Shown one piece after another: positions 14,487 to 22,275 of a stretch of DNA of 25,340 bases. The stretch is taken from contig JBEKKV010000043.1 in the NCBI GenBank assembly GCA_050010555.1, forward strand, positions 1 to 25,340. The letters run 5' to 3'. Under the pieces are notes generated by a model. The model searched no databases. It was not told the DNA's origin and saw nothing but the letters and a program-made list of their open reading frames with translations. Within the stretch, counting starts at the first letter, position 1; each line of letters starts with the position of its first letter. The translations under genes and the position numbers were made by a program. The stretch is from JALHUB01 sp050010555. Its GTDB lineage: Bacteria; Chloroflexota; Dehalococcoidia; DSTF01; JALHUB01.

Positions 14487-15458
14487 CTAGCGGTGCCAGA
14501 AACGCTCGCTCTCCTTCTGTCGAGCGTAGAAGCGGAACGTGAAAGCCCAGGTGGCCAGGCCGAGGATCACCGCGCCGCTGAGGAAGAACCAGCGCCATAT
14601 CTGCGACGGCATGTCGCCTGTACCCGCGTGAGGCAGGCCGCTACTCGGTGTCGTCTGCGCGCCGGCTGCGCCTGCCGCTGGGGTCGTTGCCTGCGGTGAT
14701 GACTTCGGCGGCTTAGGCGTCACTGACCCGCGCGGCGTCGCGGTAGGACGCGGCGTGGCCGTGTCGGCAGGCGTGCGCGTTGCGGTCGCGGTGCGCGTGG
14801 CCGTGGGCGTATTCGTGGCGGCAGGCGTGTCGGTTGCTGTTGCCGGGTCCGCCGCTGTGGCCGTCGCCTGCGGCGTGTCCGCGGCCGTCGGCGTTGGCGC
14901 GTCCGCAACCGTCACCGAGCCGTCCAGAGTCGTCACGGCTATCGGCACACCAGGCGTCGGACCCCACAGGTTCGCCGTATCGAAGGTCAGCGCGCTGGTG
15001 CCCGTGCCTATTGCGTGAAAACGTATTCGCGCCAGCGTACCGCCGCCGCTCACCGATGTTGCCCCGTCGACGAGCGTGAAGTCGTAGTCAATTGTGCCTG
15101 GCCCGTTCTCCGCCTGATTCGCCTGGACGGTCCCGGGCTGATCCCACGGGCCCGGGAAATTGCCCGGGAATATCTGCACGCCCGAATGGTCGAGGTCGGC
15201 GTCGACGACCTCAAGGATGGAGGGATCGAAGCTCAGATGGAACGAGGCGCTGTAGAGATTGCTGGCGTTAGAGATGACGACGTCCACGTCCAAGATGCCG
15301 TCGGAATCGACCTGCGCGGAGCCGGGATCGAGGACCATAACCGTGTCCTGCGCGCTCGTGCGGGGGCTTAACGGCGGCGACAGACTGAGGCCGGCCATCG
15401 CCGCTAACAAGACGACGACCCCGACCGCAACGACGGACCGGTGTCCGCGAACGGGCAT
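14487..15458 (-). CDS. Secreted cohesin-domain surface protein with Thr/Ala/Pro stalk and C-terminal anchor
   Basis: A 323-residue surface protein. The signal peptide (about 1-36) ends near PRTSAQ. Residues about 40-187 form a cohesin-like beta-sandwich: GSAQVDSDGILDVDVVISNA, ASFHLSFDPSILEVVDADL, the segment GGGTLARIRFHAIGTG, and LTFDTANLWGP. A stalk of about 70 residues with TAT-x-T repeats follows, probably extended and possibly glycosylated. The C-terminus has LPHAGTGD, one membrane helix (FFLSGAVILGLATWAFTFRF) and the tail YARQKESERFWHR, resembling a degenerate sortase sorting signal. ATG 15458 has GGAGG 8 bases upstream. Cohesins bind dockerins; no dockerin is seen in the window. Confidence 0.85.
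   Translation of the reverse strand: MPVRGHRSVVAVGVVVLLAAMAGLSLSPPLSPRTSAQDTVMVLDPGSAQVDSDGILDVDVVISNASNLYSASFHLSFDPSILEVVDADLDHSGVQIFPGNFPGPWDQPGTVQANQAENGPGTIDYDFTLVDGATSVSGGGTLARIRFHAIGTGTSALTFDTANLWGPTPGVPIAVTTLDGSVTVADAPTPTAADTPQATATAADPATATDTPAATNTPTATRTATATRTPADTATPRPTATPRGSVTPKPPKSSPQATTPAAGAAGAQTTPSSGLPHAGTGDMPSQIWRWFFLSGAVILGLATWAFTFRFYARQKESERFWHR
14710..14905. repeat. Low-complexity GC-rich stretch encoding the Thr-rich stalk
   Basis: Imperfect short repeats of GCGTGGCCGT-like and GCAGGCGT-like units, which encode the TAT-x-T stalk of the cohesin-domain protein on the minus strand. Such repeats often vary in copy number between strains. They do not form a clean tandem array. Confidence 0.6.
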
Positions 15459-15598
15459 CGCATCAGCCTCCGGATAGATGCATCTGTCTGCTTATCGGCC
15501 ATGGGAGCCGGCAGGCGTAGGGCGCGGCACGGGGGGTCCTTCGGGGGATGAGGGTTACCGCGGGGCTCTTTAGGGGAAACCGGCAATCGGGGCAAACG

Positions 15599-15628
15599 AA
15601 TGAGGGCGGAGAAGACTCCGCCCTCATT
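15599..15628. terminator. Bidirectional intrinsic terminator after acs
   Basis: A 13-bp perfect stem (15599-15611 with 15616-15628) with an AAGA loop lies 38 bases beyond the acs stop. The plus strand continues ATTTTG and the minus strand ATTCGTTTG, so each side has a short T-rich tail. Its position fits termination of acs transcription before the cohesin gene. Confidence 0.8.
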
Positions 15629-15665
15629 TTGCTCTTGTTGTTGGTTTTCGAACGGTGCGGCTAGG

Positions 15666-17579
15666 CTAGGCCGACCCTTTCAGATCTTCGTAAGCGGCCT
15701 GCACCTCGGCGATCGACGCGCCGTCTTCCAGGGTGGTAGCGTCGCCGATCGGCACTTCCATAGCGACCGCCTTGAGCAGTCGACGCATGATCTTGCCGCT
15801 GCGGGTCTTCGGCAGCTTCTTGACCAGGACGACTTTCTCAGGCGTGGCGATCGGGCCCATCGTGTCGCGGATGTGCTTCTTGATCGCCGCTTCCATGTCA
15901 GGCGATGCGTTGTAGCCTTCACGGAGGATGGCGAAGATGGTTATCGACTCGCCCTTCACCTCGTCCGGCTTGGCGATAGCCGCGGCCTCAGCGACGGCCG
16001 GGTAGGAAATTGTGGCGTTTTCCAGCTCCAGCGTGCCCAGGCGGTGACCGGCGACCTTTATGACCTCGTCGGCGCGGCCCAGCAGCCAGAAGTAGCCGTC
16101 CTCGTCCTGGATCGAGTAGTCGCCCGTCAGGTATTTGCCGGGGAAGCGGTTCCAGTATGCTTCCTTGAAGCGGTCATCATCCTTGTATAGGGTCATCAGC
16201 ATGCCGGGCCATGGCTTCTCGAGGATCAGCAGCCCGCGCTCGCCGGGTGCGACCGGCACGCCTGAATCGTTGACGACTTTCGGCGCGACTCCGGGTAGCG
16301 GGAAGCTGGCGGAGCCTGGCTTCAGCGGCGGAATCTCGATGGCCGGCGCCTGCGAAATGAGGATGCCGCCGGTCTCAGTCTGCCACCATGTGTCGACGAT
16401 CGGGCAGCGGCCCTTGCCGATGTGGTCGTAGTACCAGAGCCACGTGTCGGGGTTGATCGGCTCGCCGACGGAGCCCAGGAGCTTCAGGCTGCTGAGGTCG
16501 CACTTATTGAGCCACTCCTCGCCGGCCTGCCTGAACATGCGGATGGCCGTGGGCGAGGTGTAGAGGACGTTCACGCCGTATTTCTCGATGATCTCCCACC
16601 AGCGGCCGAGGTCCGGGAAGTTCGGCGCGCCCTCATACATGACGCTCGTGGCACCGGCGCAGAGGGGCGCGAAGACAATGTAGGTGTGGCCGGTGACCCA
16701 GCCGATGTCGGCCGTGCACCAGTAGACGTCGTTCTCGCCCACGTTGAACACCCACTTGAACGTGGAGTTGCCGTAGACCATGTAGCCGCCGGTGCCGTGT
16801 ACGACGCCCTTCGGCTTGCCGGTCGTGCCGGACGTGTAGAGGACGTACAGCGGGTGGCTGGACTCAAGCGATTCCGGCTTCACATAGGAATCGGCTTCCT
16901 TCATGAGGTCGTGCCACCAGAGGTCGCGCCCCTGGGTCATATCGACATCCTGGCCGGTGCGCTTGACGACGATCTGCTTCTTAACCGTCGGAGCCAGGCC
17001 CATCGCCTCGTCGGCGACTTTCTTCAGCGGGAACGGTGACCCCCTTCGCCAGCCGCCGTCGGACGTTACGAGGATCTTGGCGTCTAGGTCCACGAGCCTG
17101 TCGGCGAGCGCCTGGGCGGTGAATCCGGAGAAGACGGCCGTGAAGGTGATACCCAGCCGGGCGCAGGCGAGCTGGATTATGGGCAGCTCAGGGATCATCG
17201 GCAGGTAGATGCCGATCTTGTCGCCCTTCTTGAGGCCCAGCTTCTTGAGCATCGAGGCGGCCTTGTTGACCTCGACATATAGCTGGGCATAGGTGATGGC
17301 TCGTGTGTCGCCGGGCTCGCCCTCGAAGTAGTAGGCGACCTTGTTGCGCCTATCGCTCTTGGCATGCCGGTCGACGCAGAGGTAGGAAGCATTCAGTTCA
17401 CCGCCCACGAACCACTTCGAGAACGGCGCGTTCCACTCCAGCACCTTGTCCCACGTCCTGAACCAATCCAGCTTGCGGGCCTCGTCCGCCCAGAAGCCTT
17501 CGGTGTCCTCAATCGACCTGTTGTAGACCTCGAGGTAGCGGTTCTTTGGCCAGTACGTCTTTTCGTTAGAGCTGGTCAT
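15666..17579 (-). CDS. acs: Acetyl-CoA synthetase (AMP-forming)
   Basis: Cytosolic enzyme making acetyl-CoA from acetate, CoA and ATP through acetyl-AMP; 637 residues, near the usual 640-650. The P-loop-like motif is YTSGTTGKPKG (248-258). The acetate-pocket region DTWWQTETGG (396-405) keeps the Trp that limits the substrate to acetate or similarly small acids. The hinge and C-domain motif is GRADEVIKVAGHRLGT, and the catalytic, acetylation-regulated lysine is Lys596 in PKTRSGKIMRR. The variants GWRRG and GTLELENA resemble archaeal and Chloroflexota-type enzymes more than the E. coli form. ATG 17579 follows AAAGGAGAG. It is a single gene with its own terminator and no adjacent acetyltransferase or deacetylase. 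Confidence 0.95.
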   Translation of the reverse strand: MTSSNEKTYWPKNRYLEVYNRSIEDTEGFWADEARKLDWFRTWDKVLEWNAPFSKWFVGGELNASYLCVDRHAKSDRRNKVAYYFEGEPGDTRAITYAQLYVEVNKAASMLKKLGLKKGDKIGIYLPMIPELPIIQLACARLGITFTAVFSGFTAQALADRLVDLDAKILVTSDGGWRRGSPFPLKKVADEAMGLAPTVKKQIVVKRTGQDVDMTQGRDLWWHDLMKEADSYVKPESLESSHPLYVLYTSGTTGKPKGVVHGTGGYMVYGNSTFKWVFNVGENDVYWCTADIGWVTGHTYIVFAPLCAGATSVMYEGAPNFPDLGRWWEIIEKYGVNVLYTSPTAIRMFRQAGEEWLNKCDLSSLKLLGSVGEPINPDTWLWYYDHIGKGRCPIVDTWWQTETGGILISQAPAIEIPPLKPGSASFPLPGVAPKVVNDSGVPVAPGERGLLILEKPWPGMLMTLYKDDDRFKEAYWNRFPGKYLTGDYSIQDEDGYFWLLGRADEVIKVAGHRLGTLELENATISYPAVAEAAAIAKPDEVKGESITIFAILREGYNASPDMEAAIKKHIRDTMGPIATPEKVVLVKKLPKTRSGKIMRRLLKAVAMEVPIGDATTLEDGASIAEVQAAYEDLKGSA

Positions 17580-17715
17580 GCAACATCTCTCCTTTGGCTC
17601 ATGTAGTAGACGTAAGTCTCCAGCCGGGATCGCCCCGGCGCCTCCTCCCAGGCCTGCGGCTCAGCGCGCAGACCGTTTGAAGTCGAGGGCGCTTGTGCAA
17701 TCTGGCGCAAATTAG

Positions 17716-17745
17716 AGGTTATCCCTAGGTCTCATTTTAAGTCAA
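17716..17745 (-). promoter_or_regulatory. Possible acs promoter
   Basis: On the minus strand TTGACT (17740-17745) is followed by ATAACC or TAACCT after 17 or 18 bases (17716-17722). The -35 is good and the -10 weak. The leader to the ATG would be about 130 bases and contains a small stem (CCGGG/CCCGG near 17624-17640). No riboswitch was recognised. The 17580-17868 interval otherwise holds only upstream signals of the two divergent genes. Confidence 0.3.
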
Positions 17746-17868
17746 CCGATTTTCTCCGCGCTGGCGCCCGTCTCCAGCGTTCTGCCGACGGGACTCCGAT
17801 TCGACCCAGGGGCCGGCAGGTGTTACATTCCGGTTCGCTATCGCGCTCCGGCGTAATGGAGGCTCTAC

Positions 17869-18516
17869 GTGATCGAGGCTGTTCTCTGGGACATGGACGG
17901 CGTTCTCGTCAATACTGCGCCCTTCCACTATCAGGCCTGGCGGGCGCTGTTCGCTTCGCTTGGTCGAGACCTAAGCGAAGAGGAGTTCCAGCGCACGTTC
18001 GGTTTGCGCAACGACGATATCCTCCGCACCGTCCTCGGCGAAACGCTGCCGGAGCGCCTGCGAGAGCTCGGCGACTGCAAGGAGGAACTGTTCCGTGAGG
18101 CGATCAAAGGCAGGATCGCGCCCCTGCCCGGTGCCGTCGACCTCGTTAGGCGGCTGCGCGCGGCAGGTGTGAAGCAGGCCATCGTCTCGTCGGCGCCGCG
18201 GCGCAACGTGGAGACGATCCTCGAAGTGCTGGCGCTCACAGCCTCTTTCGACGCGCTCGTGACGGAAGACGACGTGCAGCGCGGCAAGCCTGATCCGCAG
18301 GGCTATCTGCTCGGCGCGGACCGTGTCGGCATCGCGCCCGCCGCCTGCGTGGTAATCGAGGACGCGCCCGCCGGCGTCGAAGCGGCGAAGCGGGCGGGCA
18401 TGCGCTGCATCGGTCTCGCGGCGGCGCGTCGGCCGGAAGAGCTGTCGGCAGCGGACCTCGTCGTGGCGAGCCTGGAGGACGAAGCGGTATACTCTTTCCT
18501 GGGAATACCACGCTGA
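17869..18516 (+). CDS. HAD-superfamily hydrolase (beta-phosphoglucomutase/phosphatase-like)
   Basis: A 215-residue cytosolic phosphatase or phosphomutase of HAD subfamily IA. Motif I is WDMDGVLVNTAP (nucleophile D8, acid/base D10), motif II has IVSSAPRRNVE, motif III is Lys in RGKPDPQGYLLG, and motif IV is VIEDAPAGVEAAKRAGM. The alpha-helical cap lies at about residues 15-80. This layout suits small sugar phosphates or phosphoglycolate-like substrates, but specificity is not readable. GTG 17869 lies 6 bases after GGAGG. The next gene's Shine-Dalgarno starts 2 bases after this stop, so the two are probably translated from one message. Confidence 0.9.
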   Translation: MIEAVLWDMDGVLVNTAPFHYQAWRALFASLGRDLSEEEFQRTFGLRNDDILRTVLGETLPERLRELGDCKEELFREAIKGRIAPLPGAVDLVRRLRAAGVKQAIVSSAPRRNVETILEVLALTASFDALVTEDDVQRGKPDPQGYLLGADRVGIAPAACVVIEDAPAGVEAAKRAGMRCIGLAAARRPEELSAADLVVASLEDEAVYSFLGIPR

Positions 18517-18528
18517 CGGAGGTCGCCA

Positions 18529-19413
18529 ATCCCTTCACTTGATCATCCCACGGTTTACGATGGCTCCAAAGGAACGTACCTGGCGCCGGAGCTGCTGAAA
18601 GCTGGCAAAGCGGCGTCGGATGTCACCGAGTGGCTGAACCTGCTGGCGCCCGAAGCCGTCGCCGCCTGCCACCGCGACTATGTAAGCGCCGGCTCCGAGG
18701 TCATCGAGACTAACAGCTTCAACGGCAACCGCTTCCGGCTGATGAAATACGGCCTTGGCGACCGCGTGCGCGAGGTCAACTTCGCCGCCGCGAACGTCGC
18801 CCGCGAGGCGGCCGGCCCCGGCGTGTCGGTTGCCGGCACGATAGGCCCCAGCGGCAAGCTGCTCGTCATCGGCGAAGTGACCGCGGAAGAGCTGCGCGAC
18901 GCGTTCGCTGAGCAGGCGAAGGCGCTGGCGGAAGGCGGCGTCGATTTCTTCCACATCGAGACGATGGCCGACCTGGACGAAGCGGTGGCCGCGGTCGAAG
19001 GGGTGCGCCGCGTCTCAAACCTGCCTGTGGCCCTGACGATGTCCTTCGACACGGGCAAGCCGGAGGCAGGGCTGCGAACGATGATGGGAGTCACGGTAAC
19101 TCAGCTTGTCGGGCGCGCGCGCGATTTGGAGCTATTCGCCGTCGGCGCGAACTGCGGCCGCGGCCTCGAAGGCTACCAGACGCTCTTCCAGCAATTCGTC
19201 GACGCGTCGCCGCCGATGCCGCTGATTGCGAAGCTGAACGCGGGCATCCCCATCACAATGGGTGGCGAGACCACCTACGACTGCACGCCGGAGAAGATGG
19301 CAGAGTACGCGGACTGGGTCGCGGGAATAGGCGTGAAACTTATCGGTGTCTGTTGCGGCGGCACGCCCCGACACATCAAAGCGATAGCCCGCGCCTTGTC
19401 GCGCCACTCCTAG
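18529..19413 (+). CDS. Homocysteine S-methyltransferase-family protein with an apparent ATC start
   Basis: Member of the zinc-dependent Pfam S-methyl_trans family, which transfers a methyl group to homocysteine or a related thiol. The N-terminal motif VYDGSKGTYL matches the family's DG-x2-GT, followed by ETNSFNGN and VAGTIGPSGK. All three zinc ligands are present: ANCGRG, and the pair in GVCCGGTPRHI. After the stop at 18514 the frame contains no ATG, GTG, TTG or CTG before the essential VYDG motif. GGAGG (18518-18522) is 6 bases before ATC at 18529, giving 294 residues. An undetected sequence error is the alternative. The first canonical in-frame ATG would remove about 70 conserved residues. 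Likely coupled to the HAD gene. Confidence 0.82.
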   Translation: MPSLDHPTVYDGSKGTYLAPELLKAGKAASDVTEWLNLLAPEAVAACHRDYVSAGSEVIETNSFNGNRFRLMKYGLGDRVREVNFAAANVAREAAGPGVSVAGTIGPSGKLLVIGEVTAEELRDAFAEQAKALAEGGVDFFHIETMADLDEAVAAVEGVRRVSNLPVALTMSFDTGKPEAGLRTMMGVTVTQLVGRARDLELFAVGANCGRGLEGYQTLFQQFVDASPPMPLIAKLNAGIPITMGGETTYDCTPEKMAEYADWVAGIGVKLIGVCCGGTPRHIKAIARALSRHS

Positions 19414-19423
19414 GAGGGTAGGC

Positions 19424-20542
19424 CTAACCGCCGGACCCCCGGAACCGCACGCGCATCCGCATCGACTCGGGACGGGACTCTTCGAGCTGCAACTGCTGGC
19501 CCGTTGCCTGTGACAGCGTCTCCAGAAGGTGTTCGGCCGTTATCGGCTCCCGCAGCATGAGGACGATCCGCGCCTCGCCGTCGAAGTAGCGCTCCACCGA
19601 TGCCCCTTCGATCGCCGGCACGCGGCTGAGGGCGCGCTGCACCTCCATCAGCCCCTGGAAGCCCGGCACCGACGAGATCACCAGGATGAGACCCTGGTCA
19701 CCCGGGATAAACGCAGGCTCGCTTTCCTCCGGCTCTTTTTCCTCCTCCTCGACCGGGATCGTCGCGGAGGGGCGCGACGCCAGCATGAAGTGCGACAGGT
19801 CGTCGAGCCGACGTTCCAGCCGCTCCAACGCAGCCGTCAGCGCCGCGACGTGCTCCGTCAGCAAGCGACGGTCCTGTTCCACGCGGCCCAGCTCCCTGTC
19901 CGTCTGCTCGCGGGCGAGCCGCGCCGACGACTGCACTTCGTCGATTACGATGCGCCGTTCGTCGGCCATGCGGTCAAGGGCGTGGTCGAAGTGGTCGGCG
20001 AGGATTCGCAGGACCTCCCGCGTCTCCTCCAGCGGGTCGGGCTTCGGCGGTGGCGGTGGTTGTTCAGCGACCACAGGCTCGGGCGCAACCCAGGCCATAG
20101 GCTCTACCGCAGGCTCGACGTCGGGCGTCGCCTCGGGCACGGCCTTGATCAGCACCGCTTCCGCCTCCGAGAGCGCCTTCGCCAGGATGTCGGCGGCGCG
20201 ACGGGTCGCTTCGTTCGCCTGTGTGGGCGTGGCCGGCGTCTCCTTCGACTCCTCGCTGCCGGCAATCTCCTCCACGTGAGGGATCTCTTCCGGTCCCTCT
20301 TGTGGCGTCAGGTTCTCAGGCATCGACTCTTCCACTTCTTGCGTTGCAACGGTCTCGGCCCGCGGGGGCTTCTCCGCGGACGGACGCTTCGCCGGTTTCG
20401 ACGGCACGCCGAGCACGGCGCCGAGAAGGCGCGCCAGGACATTAGGCAGCGGCGTCCCCCGCCGATGTGGCTTCGCTTGAGGGTTCCCGGAGACGCGTTT
20501 GCCGCGCCCGCCATCGTCCCCCGAAGGGTTCTTCGGCTTCAT
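19424..20542 (-). CDS. Coiled-coil protein of unknown function with C-terminal alpha/beta domain
   Basis: About 372 residues, not recognised as a named family. The N-terminal third is basic, then acidic and Pro-rich (disordered). A helix RRAADILAKALSEAEAVLIK follows at about 135-155. A coiled coil at roughly 185-270 includes RILADHFDHALDRMADERR and ALTAALERLERRLDDLSHF. A C-terminal beta-alpha-beta domain reads LILVISSVPGFQGLMEVQRA to ARIVLMLREPITAEHLLETL, reminiscent of ferredoxin-like domains appended to DivIVA-like or wall-related proteins in Chloroflexota. There is no signal peptide or membrane helix. ATG at 20540-20542 has GGTGAG upstream; an ATG at 20575 would add 11 residues without a Shine-Dalgarno. 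Convergent with the methyltransferase gene. Confidence 0.75.
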   Translation of the reverse strand: MKPKNPSGDDGGRGKRVSGNPQAKPHRRGTPLPNVLARLLGAVLGVPSKPAKRPSAEKPPRAETVATQEVEESMPENLTPQEGPEEIPHVEEIAGSEESKETPATPTQANEATRRAADILAKALSEAEAVLIKAVPEATPDVEPAVEPMAWVAPEPVVAEQPPPPPKPDPLEETREVLRILADHFDHALDRMADERRIVIDEVQSSARLAREQTDRELGRVEQDRRLLTEHVAALTAALERLERRLDDLSHFMLASRPSATIPVEEEEKEPEESEPAFIPGDQGLILVISSVPGFQGLMEVQRALSRVPAIEGASVERYFDGEARIVLMLREPITAEHLLETLSQATGQQLQLEESRPESMRMRVRFRGSGG

Positions 20543-20730
20543 AGTATCACTCACCGCGGCCGCGGACACCGGCATAACCGGCCCACAAATCGTTTATCGG
20601 CAGGCGGAGTGAAGGCCGAAGGCGGGGGAGCCCTATCAGGGCACATTATACAGCAGGATCAGGGGTACGCACCCGACGGGGCGAAAGATGTTTCCGAACC
20701 AGCCCTCTAGGCAGCGCCAAATCCATGTCA

Positions 20731-20753
20731 CGCCGCCATCGTCTTGGGCGGCG
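20731..20753. other. Small GC hairpin in the 20543-20839 intergenic region
   Basis: CGCCGCC (20731-20737) pairs with GGCGGCG (20747-20753) around a 9-base loop, about 90 bases beyond the end of the AlbA_2 gene. It may help end that transcript, though no T-run follows. I see no gene or other signal in the rest of this 297-base interval. Confidence 0.3.
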
Positions 20754-20839
20754 CCCCGACCGCCATTCCGCTGAGGAAGTCATGTGCGCGTCATTGATCT
20801 CATGAGCTTGCTTTGTGCGGCGGCGATCCCGTTAGGCTG

Positions 20840-21694
20840 CTAGACGAAGAAGACCCCCGACTCTTCCTGCTCGTCGAACGACAGGGGCGGCAGGATCTCG
20901 TCGCCCATTTCCCAACTGGCCGCCGAAGACGCAGAAGGTCCCGCCCGTGAAATGGGCCACCGATGCAATGTGCTCCGCCATCGGCCTCTCCAGTAGAAAC
21001 GCAACTCAAATCCCATTTCATTCAGGCCTACCTGGTCGTCCTCTTTCGGCGGTTGGGACAGGTCGAAGCGCTCCGTGAAGCGAGTTCTAGCGAGGGCGGA
21101 GCCGTTCGCCTGACGCCACTCCATGTCGAATCGGGGGCCCCGAAACCGCCATTCCAGAGTTGCGATCTGCTCGCCGGAAATGTGTTTGACTAGAATAATG
21201 GGCTGGAACTCGGTTTCCAGCCGTGTCAGTCCTTGCCGTCTGACCTCAAACTGCGGCCGATCGCGCTCTTCTGACCAATCTGGCTCCGCCGCCAAGATAC
21301 GGGTACGTACCTCGTCCCAAGACATCTGCACGTTGGCGCGTCCGGACCTCGTGCGCGGTGAGCCGGTGAACACTAGCTTTCCCTTGCTCGCCTTGTCGAC
21401 GGTAACTGCTACGACGGTCTTCCCGGCTAAAGGCAGTTCGTCGATGAACGGAATAGTCTGGGGAAAAAGTGAGTGAGCAATCTTGTTGGCAAGCTCTTCG
21501 AGAGTATTGGTGCCAACCGACACGCCAAGTACTGTTCCGTCGTTCTGCACTCCGAAGAAGACTGCGCCGCCATCGGCGTTGGCAAACGCGCACAGCGCTT
21601 CAATTGCCTGGTTTTGTTCCGCGAGGCTCTTCTTGAATTCGACGCGCTGGCCCTCGCCCTGCTGAATGAGGCGCAGAGCTTCCTCGGGGGTCAC
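20840..21694 (-). CDS. AlbA_2 (Schlafen-like) domain protein
   Basis: A 284-residue protein. The N-terminal half is an AlbA_2 domain (about 5-130): GEGQRVEFKKS, then ALCAFANADGGAVFFGVQ, NDGTVLGVSVGTNTLEEL and LAGKTVVAVTVDKASKGKL. This domain, shared with Schlafen proteins, is found in nucleic-acid-binding, regulatory and defence proteins. The C-terminal half (RGLTRLETEFQ-like to the end) has no recognised family and lacks the usual ATPase or winged-helix part. It shows alternating hydrophobic strands around ATLEWRFRGPRFDMEWRQA, so it may be a beta domain. GTG 21694 has GGTGATGAG upstream. It is divergent from a ribbon-helix-helix regulator in a region with mobile-element remnants. Confidence 0.75.
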   Translation of the reverse strand: MTPEEALRLIQQGEGQRVEFKKSLAEQNQAIEALCAFANADGGAVFFGVQNDGTVLGVSVGTNTLEELANKIAHSLFPQTIPFIDELPLAGKTVVAVTVDKASKGKLVFTGSPRTRSGRANVQMSWDEVRTRILAAEPDWSEERDRPQFEVRRQGLTRLETEFQPIILVKHISGEQIATLEWRFRGPRFDMEWRQANGSALARTRFTERFDLSQPPKEDDQVGLNEMGFELRFYWRGRWRSTLHRWPISRAGPSASSAASWEMGDEILPPLSFDEQEESGVFFV

Positions 21695-21807
21695 GGCTCA
21701 TCACCACTGGACGAACATGGGAATGTACGTTCAACAAGCACTTACCCACGGATGGCCAGCGCCTGATCTTCTACCGAAGGGTGCTGGATGCTCCGTCGAC
21801 TTGATTC

Positions 21808-21836
21808 TTGAGAGTCGGATATCGAGAGTGTACACT
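21808..21836 (+). promoter_or_regulatory. Promoter of the ribbon-helix-helix gene with overlapping palindromic operator
   Basis: TTGAGA (21808-21813), a 17-base spacer and TACACT (21831-21836) form a good promoter. The perfect 10-bp palindrome AGTGTACACT (21827-21836) covers the whole -10 box. Ribbon-helix-helix antitoxins commonly bind such short palindromes to repress themselves, so autoregulation is inferred. The expected transcript starts near 21843. Confidence 0.6.
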
Positions 21837-21872
21837 AATCGTCACCGTGCCAGGCGAGATGGAAAGTTGAAG

Positions 21873-22250
21873 ATGAGCGACTCTGAACCGGAGGTCCGAA
21901 AGATCGAGAAGGGTGAGGCTTGGGAGGAGACCGACGAGGCGCTGGGGGTCAAGGTGAAACGTCCGCTCGATAAGGTCGTTCCCGTGCGCCTGCCTTCGGA
22001 CGCGTGGGAGCAATTGCGCCGTGAGGCGCGGGAGCGAGGCGTCGGCCCCTCGACGCTCGCGAGAACGTGGGTTCTCGACAAGCTGGGCGAGCTGAAGCAA
22101 AGGCGGAAGTCACAGGAGAGGCAGCGGGAGTTTGCCCGTCGTGCTGCCCGCTCGGCTCAGGAAGCCGGCGGGCCAGAGCCGACGGAGGAAGAGATCGTCG
22201 AAACAGTAAGGGCGACGCGCGAGGAGATCTATCGCGAGCGCGAGTCCTAA
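21873..22250 (+). CDS. Ribbon-helix-helix (CopG-like) regulator, orphan antitoxin candidate
   Basis: A 125-residue, highly charged protein. Residues about 34-70 form a ribbon-helix-helix: strand VVPVRLPSDAW, helix EQLRREARERG, turn VGPS, helix TLARTWVLDKLGEL. The rest is an Arg/Glu-rich helix (KQRRKSQERQREFARRAARS), ending EEEIVETVRATREEIYRERE, which resembles the toxin-binding tails of VapB-type antitoxins. ATG at 21873 has only a weak purine-rich site upstream; the frame is open further upstream, but that part lies before the predicted promoter. No toxin gene adjoins it: the next gene is convergent and decayed. It is therefore either a lone transcription factor or an antitoxin whose toxin was lost. 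Confidence 0.75.
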   Translation: MSDSEPEVRKIEKGEAWEETDEALGVKVKRPLDKVVPVRLPSDAWEQLRREARERGVGPSTLARTWVLDKLGELKQRRKSQERQREFARRAARSAQEAGGPEPTEEEIVETVRATREEIYRERES

Positions 22251-22275
22251 AGTTATCGATGGTCTGCGCGAAGAG

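Noticed and set aside
14710..14905. Possible CRISPR or tandem repeat array
   Set aside because: The repetition is short, imperfect and explained by codons for the Thr/Ala/Pro stalk; there are no spacers.
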